A stretch of DNA of 35,358 nucleotides from positions 1-35,358 of the forward strand of contig NZ_JAOVYZ010000018.1 of assembly GCF_026413145.1 (NCBI RefSeq). Direction: 5' to 3'. The notes below the pieces were generated by a model that did not search any database, was not told the origin of the DNA, and saw only the letters and a program-made list of their open reading frames with translations. This DNA is from Limosilactobacillus kribbianus. Lineage in GTDB: Bacteria > Bacillota > Bacilli > Lactobacillales > Lactobacillaceae. The first letter of the stretch is position 1. Each line of letters starts with the position of its first letter. Below, one piece after another: positions 24,604-33,136 of this stretch. The translations under genes were made by a program, and so were the position numbers.

Positions 24604-25497
24604 CTATGCACGGGGGTGGTACTTGTCGTAGGTCGCCGCCAGCTGCTGTGGGGTCACCTTCAGGTAGGGCCGCAGCATTCGCAATTCGGTATAGCCCAGC
24701 ATCTCCTGGACAACCTGCCCGCTGGCGCCCTGCGACAGAAGCTGAACGGCCAGCGAATAGCGAAAGGTCTGCGGGGTGACGTTCTTGCTAATTCCAGCAT
24801 TGCGGACCCATTCTTTGAAGTTCTTCCAAACGCCCTGCCGAGTCAAGGGCCGCCCGTGGGCGTTTAAAAAGACAACCGTGGGCGCTGGCTCGCGAACCAA
24901 ATACGGCCGGACCTCATCCAGGTAACGGCGCAGCCAGGCAACGGCGGGCCGGCTCAATGGCACCATCCGCTCGTGCTGGTCATTGCCCTGCAGCTGGACA
25001 AAGCGGACATCCAGGTGGAGGGCCGTCATTGGCAGGGTCACCAATTCGTTGACCCGCATCCCGGTGGCGTCCAGCACCTCCAAGATGGCCCGGTCGCGGA
25101 TCCCCAGTGCCGTCGTCGTGTCCGGCACGGCCAGGAGTTGCTCGACCTCTTCTTCAGTCAGAAGAACCGGTGGTGTACTGCTCGGGTGAGCGGGCTGGTG
25201 ATCAATGGTCTCCATCGGGTTGACCTGCAACCGGCCTTGGCGAATCAAGAACTTAAACAGTTGCCGCAAGCTCGAGATCAGCCGATTGATCGTCGCCGTC
25301 GACCGGCCCTGATCGCGTTCAGTCGCCAGCAGATTCAAGACGGCGTACCGGTCCACAGCTGTCCATTCTCTAATCCCCTGCTCTTCAAAATAGCGGGCTG
25401 CCTTACCTAGATCACGCTGGTAAGAGGCCAATGTATTTTGTGACAGACCGCGTGAATCCCGTAGGTAGTTCACCAGAGCCCCAATTTCGTCCTGCAT
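24604..25497 (-). CDS. xerD: XerD-type tyrosine recombinase with altered catalytic residues
   Basis: XerD normally acts with XerC at dif to resolve chromosome dimers. 297 residues; the N-terminal core-binding domain (LVNYLRDSRGLSQNTLASY) and the typical C-terminus ATYDKYHPRA are clear. Of the six catalytic positions, R148 (TGMRVNEL), R246 and Y278 are kept. Three are changed: the lysine in the beta-hairpin reads Q170 (LQGNDQHER), the first histidine of HxxR reads Q243 (TPQTFRYS), and the LGH histidine reads Y269 (LGYTE). The frame is intact and coupled to cvfB (TAATG, one-base overlap), so it is under selection. It may be a slow enzyme, a partner activated by another recombinase, or structural only. 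Confidence 0.88.
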   Translation of the reverse strand: MQDEIGALVNYLRDSRGLSQNTLASYQRDLGKAARYFEEQGIREWTAVDRYAVLNLLATERDQGRSTATINRLISSLRQLFKFLIRQGRLQVNPMETIDHQPAHPSSTPPVLLTEEEVEQLLAVPDTTTALGIRDRAILEVLDATGMRVNELVTLPMTALHLDVRFVQLQGNDQHERMVPLSRPAVAWLRRYLDEVRPYLVREPAPTVVFLNAHGRPLTRQGVWKNFKEWVRNAGISKNVTPQTFRYSLAVQLLSQGASGQVVQEMLGYTELRMLRPYLKVTPQQLAATYDKYHPRA

Positions 25498-26378
25498 TAT
25501 TGCGCGTCCTGCTTGAGGAGAATCAGCTGGCCATCCTCTTCCTTGACCAGGCCGGCCTTGAGCAGGTGGCCAACCGCCCGCTTGAATTGGCCCTTGCTGA
25601 TGCCAAAGGCGGCCCGGATTGCCGCCGGTGACGACTTGTCCGTGTAAGGCAGGCGGTGGTTGCGATCATGTTCAAGCATTGCCATCAGCATCTGGGCATC
25701 CTCGCCGATCGCCTGGTAGGCCCGCGGCTTGAGGGAGAGATTCAGACTATTGTGTGACGAGATACCAATCACCCGGGCACGGACCCGCTGGCCTAAGCGC
25801 GGTTCCTGATCCCGTTCGCTAGGGTGGATAAAACCGAGGTGGTAGTCCGCCGTCAGCACGTGGGTCCCGTTCAACTTCAGGCGGTAGACGATCGCTTCCG
25901 TATCATGATTTTGCAAGCGTGGTGACGGTGCCAAGGCGATCGCATTGAAGATTGCGTCATCGGCCAGTTGACCCCAGATCCGGTCCTTGTCGTCAACCTT
26001 GAGGGCAATCATTAATTTGTCGCCGGGTTGCGGCCAAAGATGCTTTAATTCCGGCAGATCATCTAAAGAAACCACGATGTCCTTGTTGGGAAGTCCGATG
26101 TCGACGAAGACGCCGAGGTCCCGCCGAACGGCCACCACCGTCCCAAAACCATAGTGATCCACCTGGACCGTTGGAATGTGCTGGCAGGTCATCTGCAGCT
26201 GATGATCCTCATTTTCGTAGACAAAGCCCCGGACCTGGCCCCCAATGTGAAGAATCTGGGGACTTTCATCCTTGGGCAGGCGGTATGTCTGTCCGTTGCG
26301 GTCGGGCTGAACGAAGTAGTAGTCCTCATTTTCATCCACCATGACCGCTGATACAACTTTTCCTAATGCAGAGTTCAT
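25497..26378 (-). CDS. cvfB: CvfB family S1 RNA-binding protein
   Basis: 293 residues. Three S1-type segments run through the first two thirds (LGKVVSAVMVDENEDYYFVQ, YGFGTVVAVRRDLGVFVDIGLPNKDI, HVLTADYHLGFIHPSERDQEPRLGQRVRARV), and a C-terminal winged helix (AAIRAAFGISKGQFKRAVGHLL) completes the CvfB/YitL layout. In staphylococci CvfB affects virulence-gene expression through RNA binding; here it is simply an RNA-binding regulator of unknown targets. It is the first gene of the cluster that runs to rluB. A weak promoter (TGGTCA, 17 bases, TAAAAT) is possible just upstream. Confidence 0.93.
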   Translation of the reverse strand: MNSALGKVVSAVMVDENEDYYFVQPDRNGQTYRLPKDESPQILHIGGQVRGFVYENEDHQLQMTCQHIPTVQVDHYGFGTVVAVRRDLGVFVDIGLPNKDIVVSLDDLPELKHLWPQPGDKLMIALKVDDKDRIWGQLADDAIFNAIALAPSPRLQNHDTEAIVYRLKLNGTHVLTADYHLGFIHPSERDQEPRLGQRVRARVIGISSHNSLNLSLKPRAYQAIGEDAQMLMAMLEHDRNHRLPYTDKSSPAAIRAAFGISKGQFKRAVGHLLKAGLVKEEDGQLILLKQDAQ

Positions 26379-26467
26379 ATTTTCAACCCCATTTATTTGC
26401 TAGTGATATTCTAGAACCATTTTACACGGCTCGCCCGACTTTGACCAGCGCCCCGCGCGCTACAAAA

Positions 26468-26495
26468 AAAGAGCGCGGCAACTGTCGCACTCTTT
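26468..26495 (-). terminator. Intrinsic terminator of pyk
   Basis: Arms 26484-26495 and 26468-26479 (AAAGAGTGCGAC pairing with GCCGCGCTCTTT on the minus-strand RNA with two G-U pairs) followed by seven T residues. It starts 21 bases after the pyk stop. Confidence 0.88.
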
Positions 26496-26516
26496 TCAAT
26501 TTAGTTGGATTAACGA

Positions 26517-27938
26517 TTAAGCAATCGTCATAACCCGCATCAGGTTGGTCGTTCCTGGTACACCAACTGGAACACCGGCCAGAACGATGATCTTGTCACC
26601 CTTCTTAGCAAAGCCCAATTCAACTGCCTTTTCAGCAGCCAGGTCGAACATCTTATCGGTGTCGGTAGCTTCGTTAACAACGTAAGGTTGAACACCCCAG
26701 TTGATCATCAGGCCCCGTTCTACCCGCTCGTTTGGAGTCAGGGCAACGATGTCGGCGTTTGGACGGTACTTAGAAATCATCTTAGCAGTGTAGCCTGAAG
26801 CAGTGTAGGCAACAATAGTGTGGATGTCTAAGTCCTTAGCAGCAGTGGCAACGGCAGAACCGATCGTTTCGGTAACGTCGGACTTGTCCCAATCAAAGGT
26901 TTCAGTACCGAATTCCCAGAGGTGCTTTTCAGCCTTGATGTCGATGGCGTTCATCATGGCAACGGATTCTACTGGGTAGTCACCGTTGGCACTTTCACCA
27001 GACAGCATGGTTGCGTCAGTACCGTCAAAGACGGCGTTGGCAACGTCAGAAACTTCGGCACGGGTTGGCCGTGGGTTTTCTTGCATGGAGTCCAGCATCT
27101 GAGTAGCAGTGATAACTGGCTTGCCAAGTTCGTTGCACCGCTTGATCATGTGCTTCTGAACGATTGGCACATTTTCAGCAGGAATTTCAACACCCATGTC
27201 ACCACGAGGAACCATCAGACCATCGGCAACGTCGATGATTTCTTCAAAGTTGTCGATCCCTTCTTGAGATTCGATCTTTGGGAAGATTTGAACGTCTTCC
27301 ATGTTCTTTTCCTTGAGCAGTTCACGAATGTCAAGCACATCCTGGGCCTTCCGAACGAAGGAAGCGGAGATGTAGTTGATCTTGTTGTCCAGACCGAAGC
27401 GAATGTCGGAGCTGTCCTTTTCAGTGATCCCAGGCAGGTTGATGGAAACGCCAGGAGCGTTAACACCCTTCCGGGAACCAAGAATACCGTGGTTCAGCAC
27501 GTGGCAAACCAGTTCATGGTGTTCTTCATCCTTTTCGTCGATCAGCATGTCGATCAGACCATCGTCAAACAGAACGTGGCCACCAACATGAGTATCGTCG
27601 TACAGGCCTGGGTAGGTAACAGCGATCTTGTCATGGGTACCTTCTAATGAAGCATCCATGGAAATGCGAACCTTGTCGCCAATGTTGAATTCGATCTTGC
27701 CTTCCTTTTCAACAGTCGTCCGAATTTCGGCACCCTTGGTATCAAGCATGAGACCAACGTGCTTGCCGGTGATTTCTTCGGCCTTCTTAACGTTTTGCAT
27801 CCGGCCCAGGTGTTCTGGGTGGTCACCGTGTGAGAAGTTGAAACGGAAAATGTTTGCTCCTGCTTGGATCAACTTAACGATCGTGTCAACATCAGTACTT
27901 GCAGGACCAAGAGTACTTACAATCTTGGTTTTCTTCAT
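26517..27938 (-). CDS. pyk: Pyruvate kinase
   Basis: Last ATP-forming step of glycolysis, phosphoenolpyruvate to pyruvate. 473 residues, the short form without the extra C-terminal PEP-utiliser-like domain of Bacillus Pyk. Motifs: KTKIVSTLGPAS at the N-terminus, FRFNFSHGDHPEH, the catalytic lysine region IFPKIESQEG, VPRGDMGVEIP, and TRAEVSDVANAVFDGTDATMLSGES. Codon choice and the SD suggest high expression. In homofermentative lactobacilli pyk follows pfkA; here it follows dnaE directly, fitting a phosphoketolase pathway. It has its own promoter region and terminator. Confidence 0.98.
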   Translation of the reverse strand: MKKTKIVSTLGPASTDVDTIVKLIQAGANIFRFNFSHGDHPEHLGRMQNVKKAEEITGKHVGLMLDTKGAEIRTTVEKEGKIEFNIGDKVRISMDASLEGTHDKIAVTYPGLYDDTHVGGHVLFDDGLIDMLIDEKDEEHHELVCHVLNHGILGSRKGVNAPGVSINLPGITEKDSSDIRFGLDNKINYISASFVRKAQDVLDIRELLKEKNMEDVQIFPKIESQEGIDNFEEIIDVADGLMVPRGDMGVEIPAENVPIVQKHMIKRCNELGKPVITATQMLDSMQENPRPTRAEVSDVANAVFDGTDATMLSGESANGDYPVESVAMMNAIDIKAEKHLWEFGTETFDWDKSDVTETIGSAVATAAKDLDIHTIVAYTASGYTAKMISKYRPNADIVALTPNERVERGLMINWGVQPYVVNEATDTDKMFDLAAEKAVELGFAKKGDKIIVLAGVPVGVPGTTNLMRVMTIA

Positions 27939-28024
27939 AAATGAATCTCTCCTTTACATTTATGCATCAACTGCGGTCTGCCAATTGCATCCCTCATTTG
28001 CACACTTGTATAATAGCACTTTTC

Positions 28025-28045
28025 AAAATGGGTGTCGCCCATTTT
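28025..28045 (-). terminator. Hairpin between dnaE and pyk
   Basis: Perfect 8-base arms AAAATGGG (28025-28032) and CCCATTTT (28038-28045), loop of five, about 60 bases after the dnaE stop. On the minus strand it is followed by TTTTGAAAA. It overlaps the probable -35 region of pyk (GCGACA, 17 bases, TATTAT), so it could be a terminator, part of the pyk promoter region, or both. Confidence 0.5.
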
Positions 28046-28061
28046 TGTTCATAAATTCTCA

Positions 28062-28076
28062 AGAAAACGCTGCCAA
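28062..28076. promoter_or_regulatory. Candidate CcpA site (cre) upstream of pyk
   Basis: On the minus strand TTGGCAGCGTTTTCT matches the relaxed cre pattern WTGNAANCGNWNNCW at all but one position. It lies upstream of the presumed pyk promoter, the position from which CcpA activates the glycolytic las operon of Lactococcus. One mismatch in a degenerate motif is weak evidence. Confidence 0.35.
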
Positions 28077-28106
28077 CTTGAATTTGTTATTTTTTCTTAG
28101 AATCCT

Positions 28107-31100
28107 CTAATTTTTCAGCGGTTGCAGGACGACATTTTCCGCCCCGAAGAGCTCCTCGAGTGCTGCCTTAGTCGCCGCTTGATTGTCCAGCCACTTGCGA
28201 CGGTGCTGGAGATGGCGGGCCTTGGTCTGTGGATAGTAAAGAAGAACCGGGGTGTTCCCGTGGTGGACGGCCATCAGCTCATTTAACTGGGTCATCGTCT
28301 CCCGGGTGGCTTTTTCTGGATAGACGCGGATCACCCAACGCTGGTTTGGCAGGAGTTCCTGCTGGAGCTTGGCGGCGGACTGGAGCCGTGAAGCAATCAG
28401 CTGGGTTCCCCGCCCTTCCCGAACCTCAACTCGGCCGGCGATTGCCAGCACCTGGTTATCTTCTAAAAGGTTGGCAAAGCGCTGGTACTGTTTGGGAAAG
28501 ACGGTCACGTCTAAAGTCCCGGTCTGATCTGAGCCGGACAAGAAGGCCATTGGCCGGTGATCCCGCTTGGTATGGACGGTCTTGACGTGGTTGATAAAAA
28601 GCAGGAGGTTGACATTTTGCCCCGGTTGAAGCTGGCTAACCGTCCGAGCACCGATCCGCTGGCCCAGGCGCTGAAACTGGCTAACCGGGTGACCGGAGAG
28701 GTAGACGCCCAGGTACTCGTTTTCCTTGAGCAGCCGGGTGGTCAGCGGGTACTCTTGGCACCGTTCAATCGACGACTGCAGGCTAGGATCATCCTGGAAG
28801 CTGCTCAGCAACTGGTCAATTCCCGAGAGCAGGTCCGGCAAGGCGTTGATCATCTCGGCCCGGTTGTAGCCCAACTGGTCTAAGGCTCCTGAATAAATCA
28901 GCGGCTCAATTAGTTCCGCCTTGCGCCAACGCTGCGGCAAGCGGTTGACGAAGTCGCGAAAGTCTGTGAAGGGTCCGTGGGTCGCCTGTTCCGCTTTCAA
29001 GTCGTCAATAAAGTCGCGCCGGACCCCTTTGATGTCGGCCAGGCCAAAGTAAACTTGTCCCTGGTCCAGGGTAAAATCGGCCCCGCTGATGTTGATTCGC
29101 GGCCCGTTGATCTTGACCCCGAGCTTGCGTGCATTTTCAACGTGCTGACGGAGTTTGGTCAGGTTACTTTCGGCGCTCATCAGGGCGGTATAAAAGGCGG
29201 TCGGGTAATGGCACTTCAGATAGGCGAGCTGAAAGGCCAGCATCGAATAGGCGACCGCGTGGGACCGGTTGAAACCGTAATTGGCAAACTGGTCGATATA
29301 GTTGAAGACCTGGGCGGCCCGTTCTTCGGTAAAGCCGTTGGCGACGGCGCCCTGCATGAACTTGGCCCGCATATTTTCCATCACGGTCCCGATCTTCTTG
29401 CTCATTGCCCGCCGCAACAGGTCGGCCTCGCCCAAGGTGAAGCCGGCCATGGCAACGGCCACCTGCATGACCTGTTCCTGGTAAACCAAGACACCATAGG
29501 TCGGACCCAGGATCCCCTGCAGGGCGGCATCTGGGATCTGGTACTGCTCCTGCCCGTGCTTGCGGGCGATGAAGTGGCTGATGTTTTCCAGCGGGCCCGG
29601 CCGGTAGAGGGCGTTGACAGCAATGATGTCCTCAAAGCGATCCGGGTGAAGACTGACGAGGACGTTGCGGATCCCGCTCGATTCAAACTGGAAAACGCCG
29701 TCTGTCATCCCCCGCTGGAAAAGCTGGAGGGTGGCCGGGTCCTCATAGGAAATCTGGCGAAGGTCAAAGTCTGGGTGCTCTTGGTGAACCAGCTCGAGGG
29801 TGTGGGCCAGAATCGATAGGTTCTTCAGCCCCAGGAAGTCCATCTTCAACAGCCCGAGCGCCTCGACGGTTCCCTTGGTAAACTGGGTCATCAAAAGTCC
29901 TTCCCCACCGTCCTGAAGGGGCACAATCTCGTGCAGCGGCTGCTCGGACAGGACAACTCCGGCCGCGTGGGTCGAGTAGTGACGCGGCAGGCCCTCCAGC
30001 TGCCGGGCCACCGTCATCAACAGCTGGGCCTGCTGATGGTCATCCAAGAAGTTGCGGAGGCGCTGGGAATCCTGGAGGGCGCTGGCCAGCGTCAGATTAT
30101 GGCTGTTGGGTAAAGTCCCCATCAGCGTGTTGACGTCGTACTTGGGCCAGTTAAAGACCCGGCTGACGTCCCGCAGCACCTGCTTGGCCCCCAAGGTCCC
30201 AAAGGTGATGATCTGGGCGACGTGCTGGTGGCCATATTTCTGGTGGACATATTCGAGAACCTCATCCCGGCGGTTGTCGGGAATGTCCAGGTCGATGTCG
30301 GGCATCTGGGCCCGCTCCGGGTTTAAGAATCGTTCAAAGAGCAGGTGGTACTCCAGCGGGTCTACCTCGGTGATCGCCAGGGCGTAGGCGACCAGCGAAC
30401 CAGCCGCCGATCCCCGACCCGGATCGGTGGCGATATGGGAGCGGTGAGCAAAGTTCATGACGTCCCAGACGATCAGGAAATAATCGTCGAAACCCATCTG
30501 GTGAATCACGGCCAGCTCGTGGTCCAGGCGCTTGTGATAGTCTGCGGTCGTAAAGCCCGCCGCCAGCGGACGCTTGGCCAGCCCCGCTTCACAAAGCTGG
30601 CGCAGGTAAGCGGCCGAATCCGTCTGGGCGGGGGTCGCAAAGTGCGGCAGCACCGGCGCCTTGAAGGTCAGTTCCACCCGACATTCGGCAGCCACCCGGT
30701 CGGCCTGGGCCACGGCGTCCACTAGCCCCACCGCCCGGTATTCCTGCTGGGCCTGTTGGGCCGTCCGCAAATAGTGGCGTCCCTCGGTATGCGCAAGCGC
30801 CGTCACGTTGTCCAGACTGGTGCCGGCCCCGATCGCCTGGAGAACGCTGCCGGCAAACTGGTCGCCGGGGTCAAGATACTCGACCGGTCGACTGGCAACC
30901 AGGGGCAGGCCGGCCCGCTGGCTAAAGGCGGTTAGGGTCTGCCGGGTCACGGCATCAAGCTCCGGGTTGATCCCCACCAGCAGGCTGGCCGGGTCAACGG
31001 CCCCTTGCAAGGTCGCAATCACTGGATCATTTTGGGCAATTACGGAGAGCAGACTGGTTTCGGGCAGGGCAATTACGAAGAGACCGCCGAGTAAGTCGGC

Positions 31101-31442
31101 AACCGCGTCTACTGTCAGCGGGAGTTCCTTGGCGGCGGTGGTCTGGTGGCGGGTCGATAGGTCCATCAGGTGCTGGTAGCCACGTTGGTTCTTGGCAATC
31201 AGGTTTAAAGCCAAGGTGTTACCATCGGCCGCATTGAGGGCTAAATGCATTTTCATCCCCAAGAGCGGTTTGAGTTTGGCCTTGCGGGCGGCGTTATAAA
31301 AATCAACGGCCCCGTAAAGGACGTTTTCATCGGTCAGTGCCAGCGACTGGTAACCCCGTTGCTTGGCCGCGGCAACCAGGTCCGCAATTCGCGTGGGACT
31401 TTTCAAAAGACTAAAACAAGTTTGCACATCAAGTGGCGTCAC
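28107..31442 (-). CDS. dnaE: DNA polymerase III subunit alpha DnaE
   Basis: Replicative polymerase that extends RNA primers in Firmicutes alongside PolC. 1111 residues. Order: PHP domain (1-~270), palm and fingers, tandem HhH, and a C-terminal OB-fold (about 985-1060: GQNVNLLLFINHVKTVHTKR). Catalytic aspartates are in PDIDLDIPD at about 381-389, after GRGSAAGSLVAYAL. The start is a GTG at 31442 with GGGAGG 8 bases upstream, and an extended -10 promoter lies just before. The PHP metal-ligand motif, HxH in active enzymes, reads DVQT here, so its PHP site is probably inactive, a state common in lactobacilli. Confidence 0.97.
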   Translation of the reverse strand: MTPLDVQTCFSLLKSPTRIADLVAAAKQRGYQSLALTDENVLYGAVDFYNAARKAKLKPLLGMKMHLALNAADGNTLALNLIAKNQRGYQHLMDLSTRHQTTAAKELPLTVDAVADLLGGLFVIALPETSLLSVIAQNDPVIATLQGAVDPASLLVGINPELDAVTRQTLTAFSQRAGLPLVASRPVEYLDPGDQFAGSVLQAIGAGTSLDNVTALAHTEGRHYLRTAQQAQQEYRAVGLVDAVAQADRVAAECRVELTFKAPVLPHFATPAQTDSAAYLRQLCEAGLAKRPLAAGFTTADYHKRLDHELAVIHQMGFDDYFLIVWDVMNFAHRSHIATDPGRGSAAGSLVAYALAITEVDPLEYHLLFERFLNPERAQMPDIDLDIPDNRRDEVLEYVHQKYGHQHVAQIITFGTLGAKQVLRDVSRVFNWPKYDVNTLMGTLPNSHNLTLASALQDSQRLRNFLDDHQQAQLLMTVARQLEGLPRHYSTHAAGVVLSEQPLHEIVPLQDGGEGLLMTQFTKGTVEALGLLKMDFLGLKNLSILAHTLELVHQEHPDFDLRQISYEDPATLQLFQRGMTDGVFQFESSGIRNVLVSLHPDRFEDIIAVNALYRPGPLENISHFIARKHGQEQYQIPDAALQGILGPTYGVLVYQEQVMQVAVAMAGFTLGEADLLRRAMSKKIGTVMENMRAKFMQGAVANGFTEERAAQVFNYIDQFANYGFNRSHAVAYSMLAFQLAYLKCHYPTAFYTALMSAESNLTKLRQHVENARKLGVKINGPRINISGADFTLDQGQVYFGLADIKGVRRDFIDDLKAEQATHGPFTDFRDFVNRLPQRWRKAELIEPLIYSGALDQLGYNRAEMINALPDLLSGIDQLLSSFQDDPSLQSSIERCQEYPLTTRLLKENEYLGVYLSGHPVSQFQRLGQRIGARTVSQLQPGQNVNLLLFINHVKTVHTKRDHRPMAFLSGSDQTGTLDVTVFPKQYQRFANLLEDNQVLAIAGRVEVREGRGTQLIASRLQSAAKLQQELLPNQRWVIRVYPEKATRETMTQLNELMAVHHGNTPVLLYYPQTKARHLQHRRKWLDNQAATKAALEELFGAENVVLQPLKN

Positions 31443-31470
31443 AATCGCGTCCTCCCTTCATTTCCATTCG

Positions 31471-31479
31471 ATTATACCA
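31471..31479 (-). promoter_or_regulatory. Extended -10 promoter of dnaE
   Basis: Minus-strand TGGTATAAT (31479-31471), a perfect extended -10 element, about 30 bases before the GTG start. No good -35 is present at 17 bases. Confidence 0.65.
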
Positions 31480-31546
31480 AATTTCGCTGCCTCACTGCCC
31501 TGAAACACTCATCTGACTTTGCCCCTTCCCCATCGCGGATTAATTG

Positions 31547-31555
31547 TGCTAAAAT
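31547..31555 (+). promoter_or_regulatory. Extended -10 promoter of the DUF2929 gene
   Basis: TGCTAAAAT on the plus strand, an extended -10 element 28 bases before the start at 31584, divergent from the dnaE promoter about 70 bases away. Confidence 0.5.
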
Positions 31556-31583
31556 AAGGTAGTTAAAGAGGGGATGACTTAAC

Positions 31584-31796
31584 ATGAACTTTTTATCACG
31601 GAACATCGTGGCCGCTTTTTGGGCTCTGATTCTCGGTGAAGTGTTAGCTTACATCACCAGTCAGCTCGAAGGCATGACGCCCGACTACACGATGGTCGGG
31701 ATCCTCGCCGTTGTCTTCTGCCTGATCTCCGTTAACGCGATCAATGCAATCACTGGCAGCGCTGACCCAGCAAAGGACAAGGCTGAAGAAAAGTAA
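31584..31796 (+). CDS. DUF2929 family small membrane protein
   Basis: 70 residues with two predicted transmembrane helices (about 5-27, IVAAFWALILGEVLAYITSQL, and 37-57, MVGILAVVFCLISVNAINAI) and a charged C-terminal tail (DPAKDKAEEK). Length and the aromatic first helix match the YjzD/DUF2929 group. Function is unknown. An AGGGG site lies 10 bases before the ATG, and the gene is transcribed divergently from dnaE. A perfect terminator follows. No neighbouring gene suggests a role. Confidence 0.8.
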   Translation: MNFLSRNIVAAFWALILGEVLAYITSQLEGMTPDYTMVGILAVVFCLISVNAINAITGSADPAKDKAEEK

Positions 31797-31812
31797 GCAA
31801 TTCAACTTAAAC

Positions 31813-31856
31813 AAATAAAAAACGTGCATCGAACTTTCGGTGCACGTTTTTTATTT
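31813..31856. terminator. Bidirectional terminator, DUF2929 gene and pepT
   Basis: Perfect 16-base arms at 31813-31828 and 31841-31856 with AACGTGCA at the core and A/T tracts on both outer sides, so it works on both strands. It overlaps the pepT stop codon. Confidence 0.93.
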
Positions 31857-33105
31857 ACTTGTTTTCCTCAACGTTGAGCCGGTTAATCTCCAGCAAGGTG
31901 TCGAGGGCCTTCTCCATCGTCTGCAGGGAAACATACTCGAAGCGGCTGTGCATGTTCTCCCCACCGGCGAAGAGATTTGGTGTCGGCAGGCCCATGTAGG
32001 AAATGGTTGAGCCATCCGTACCACCCCGGACCGGGTAGATATCCGGCTTGATCCCCAGGTTTTCCATGGCGTGCTTGGCGATCTCTACGACGTCCATGTG
32101 ATCCTTCAAGGCGTCCTTTAAGTTGTAGTACTGGTCGTAGAGCTTCATCTGGATCCGGTCGCTGCCGAGCTCATCGTTCAATCCGGCGACGATTCGTTCA
32201 AGCAGGTGCTTGCGTTCTTCGAAGATCTGCTTGTCGTGGTCCCGGATCAGGTAAACCATCGAGGCGTGGTCAACGGTCCCGTTGAACTTGTAGAGGTGGT
32301 AGAAGCCCTGTCGACCGTCAGTCCGTTCCGCCCGGTCGTGAGTTGGCAGACTATCGTGGAGGTCGATGGCGACCTGGATGGCATTGACCATTGTTCCCTT
32401 GGCCACCCCGGTATGGACGTCGTTCCCTGCAATCTCGATTTCGGCTTGGGCGGCGTTGAAGGTCTCGTACTCAAGCTCACCCAGCGGACCACCGTCGACG
32501 GTGTAGGCAAAATCGGCGCCAAAGTCCTGGACGTCAAAGTGGTCGGCACCGGTCCCGATTTCCTCGTCGGGGCCCAGACCGATCTGGATCTGGCCGTGCT
32601 TGATCTCAGGGTGCTTCATCAAATAATCGGCCATCGTTACGATCTCGGCCACCCCGGACTTGTCATCGGCACCCAGCAGCGTGGAGCCGTCGGTCGTGAT
32701 CAGGGTATTGCCGGCGTACTTTTGAAGGGACGGAAAGGCATCCACGGTCAGCTTATATTGACCATTCTGATCCAGTTGGATGTCTGAATGACCGTCGTAG
32801 TTCTCAACAATCTGCGGGTTGACGTTGTGGGCGTTGAAGTCCGCCGTGTCAATGTGGGCAATCAGGCCCAGTACCGGGACTGCATAGTCCAGGTTGGACG
32901 GAATCGTCGCCATCAAATAGGAGCTCTGCTGGTTAATGTGGACATTTTCCAGGCCAATCTGCTTCAATTCGTCCGCCAAGTCATTTAAGAAGGCCGTTTC
33001 CTTGGGATCGGACGGAATCGTCGTCGATGCCGGGTTGGAACGCGTCTCCACTTTCACGTACTTCAAAAAGCGTGGCAGTAAACCCTCATATTTTTCTGTT
33101 GTCAT
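31855..33105 (-). CDS. pepT: Peptidase T (tripeptidase)
   Basis: Cytosolic zinc aminopeptidase of family M20 that releases the N-terminal residue of tripeptides; part of peptide use in lactic acid bacteria. 416 residues. Likely metal ligands: H84 in [10 protein letters not shown]147 in LLGADDKSG, the catalytic and ligand pair E181-E182 in GPDEEIG, D in VDGGPLGE and H in ENMHSRFE. The ATG at 33105 has GGAGGAAA 7 bases upstream; the longer frame back to 33156 has no SD and overlaps the upstream gene. It follows trmK and the Nif3-like gene. Confidence 0.97.
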   Translation of the reverse strand: MTTEKYEGLLPRFLKYVKVETRSNPASTTIPSDPKETAFLNDLADELKQIGLENVHINQQSSYLMATIPSNLDYAVPVLGLIAHIDTADFNAHNVNPQIVENYDGHSDIQLDQNGQYKLTVDAFPSLQKYAGNTLITTDGSTLLGADDKSGVAEIVTMADYLMKHPEIKHGQIQIGLGPDEEIGTGADHFDVQDFGADFAYTVDGGPLGELEYETFNAAQAEIEIAGNDVHTGVAKGTMVNAIQVAIDLHDSLPTHDRAERTDGRQGFYHLYKFNGTVDHASMVYLIRDHDKQIFEERKHLLERIVAGLNDELGSDRIQMKLYDQYYNLKDALKDHMDVVEIAKHAMENLGIKPDIYPVRGGTDGSTISYMGLPTPNLFAGGENMHSRFEYVSLQTMEKALDTLLEINRLNVEENK

Positions 33106-33136
33106 TTTAAATTTCCTCCTCTTCAGCTTTATAAAA

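Noticed and set aside
26922-27647. Long plus-strand open frame (241 codons) opposite pyk
   Set aside because: It is the reverse of a highly expressed, codon-biased gene; the product has no recognisable domain and no ribosome site.
28977-29819. Plus-strand open frame of 280 codons opposite dnaE
   Set aside because: Shadow of the GC-rich dnaE frame; low-complexity product without family features.
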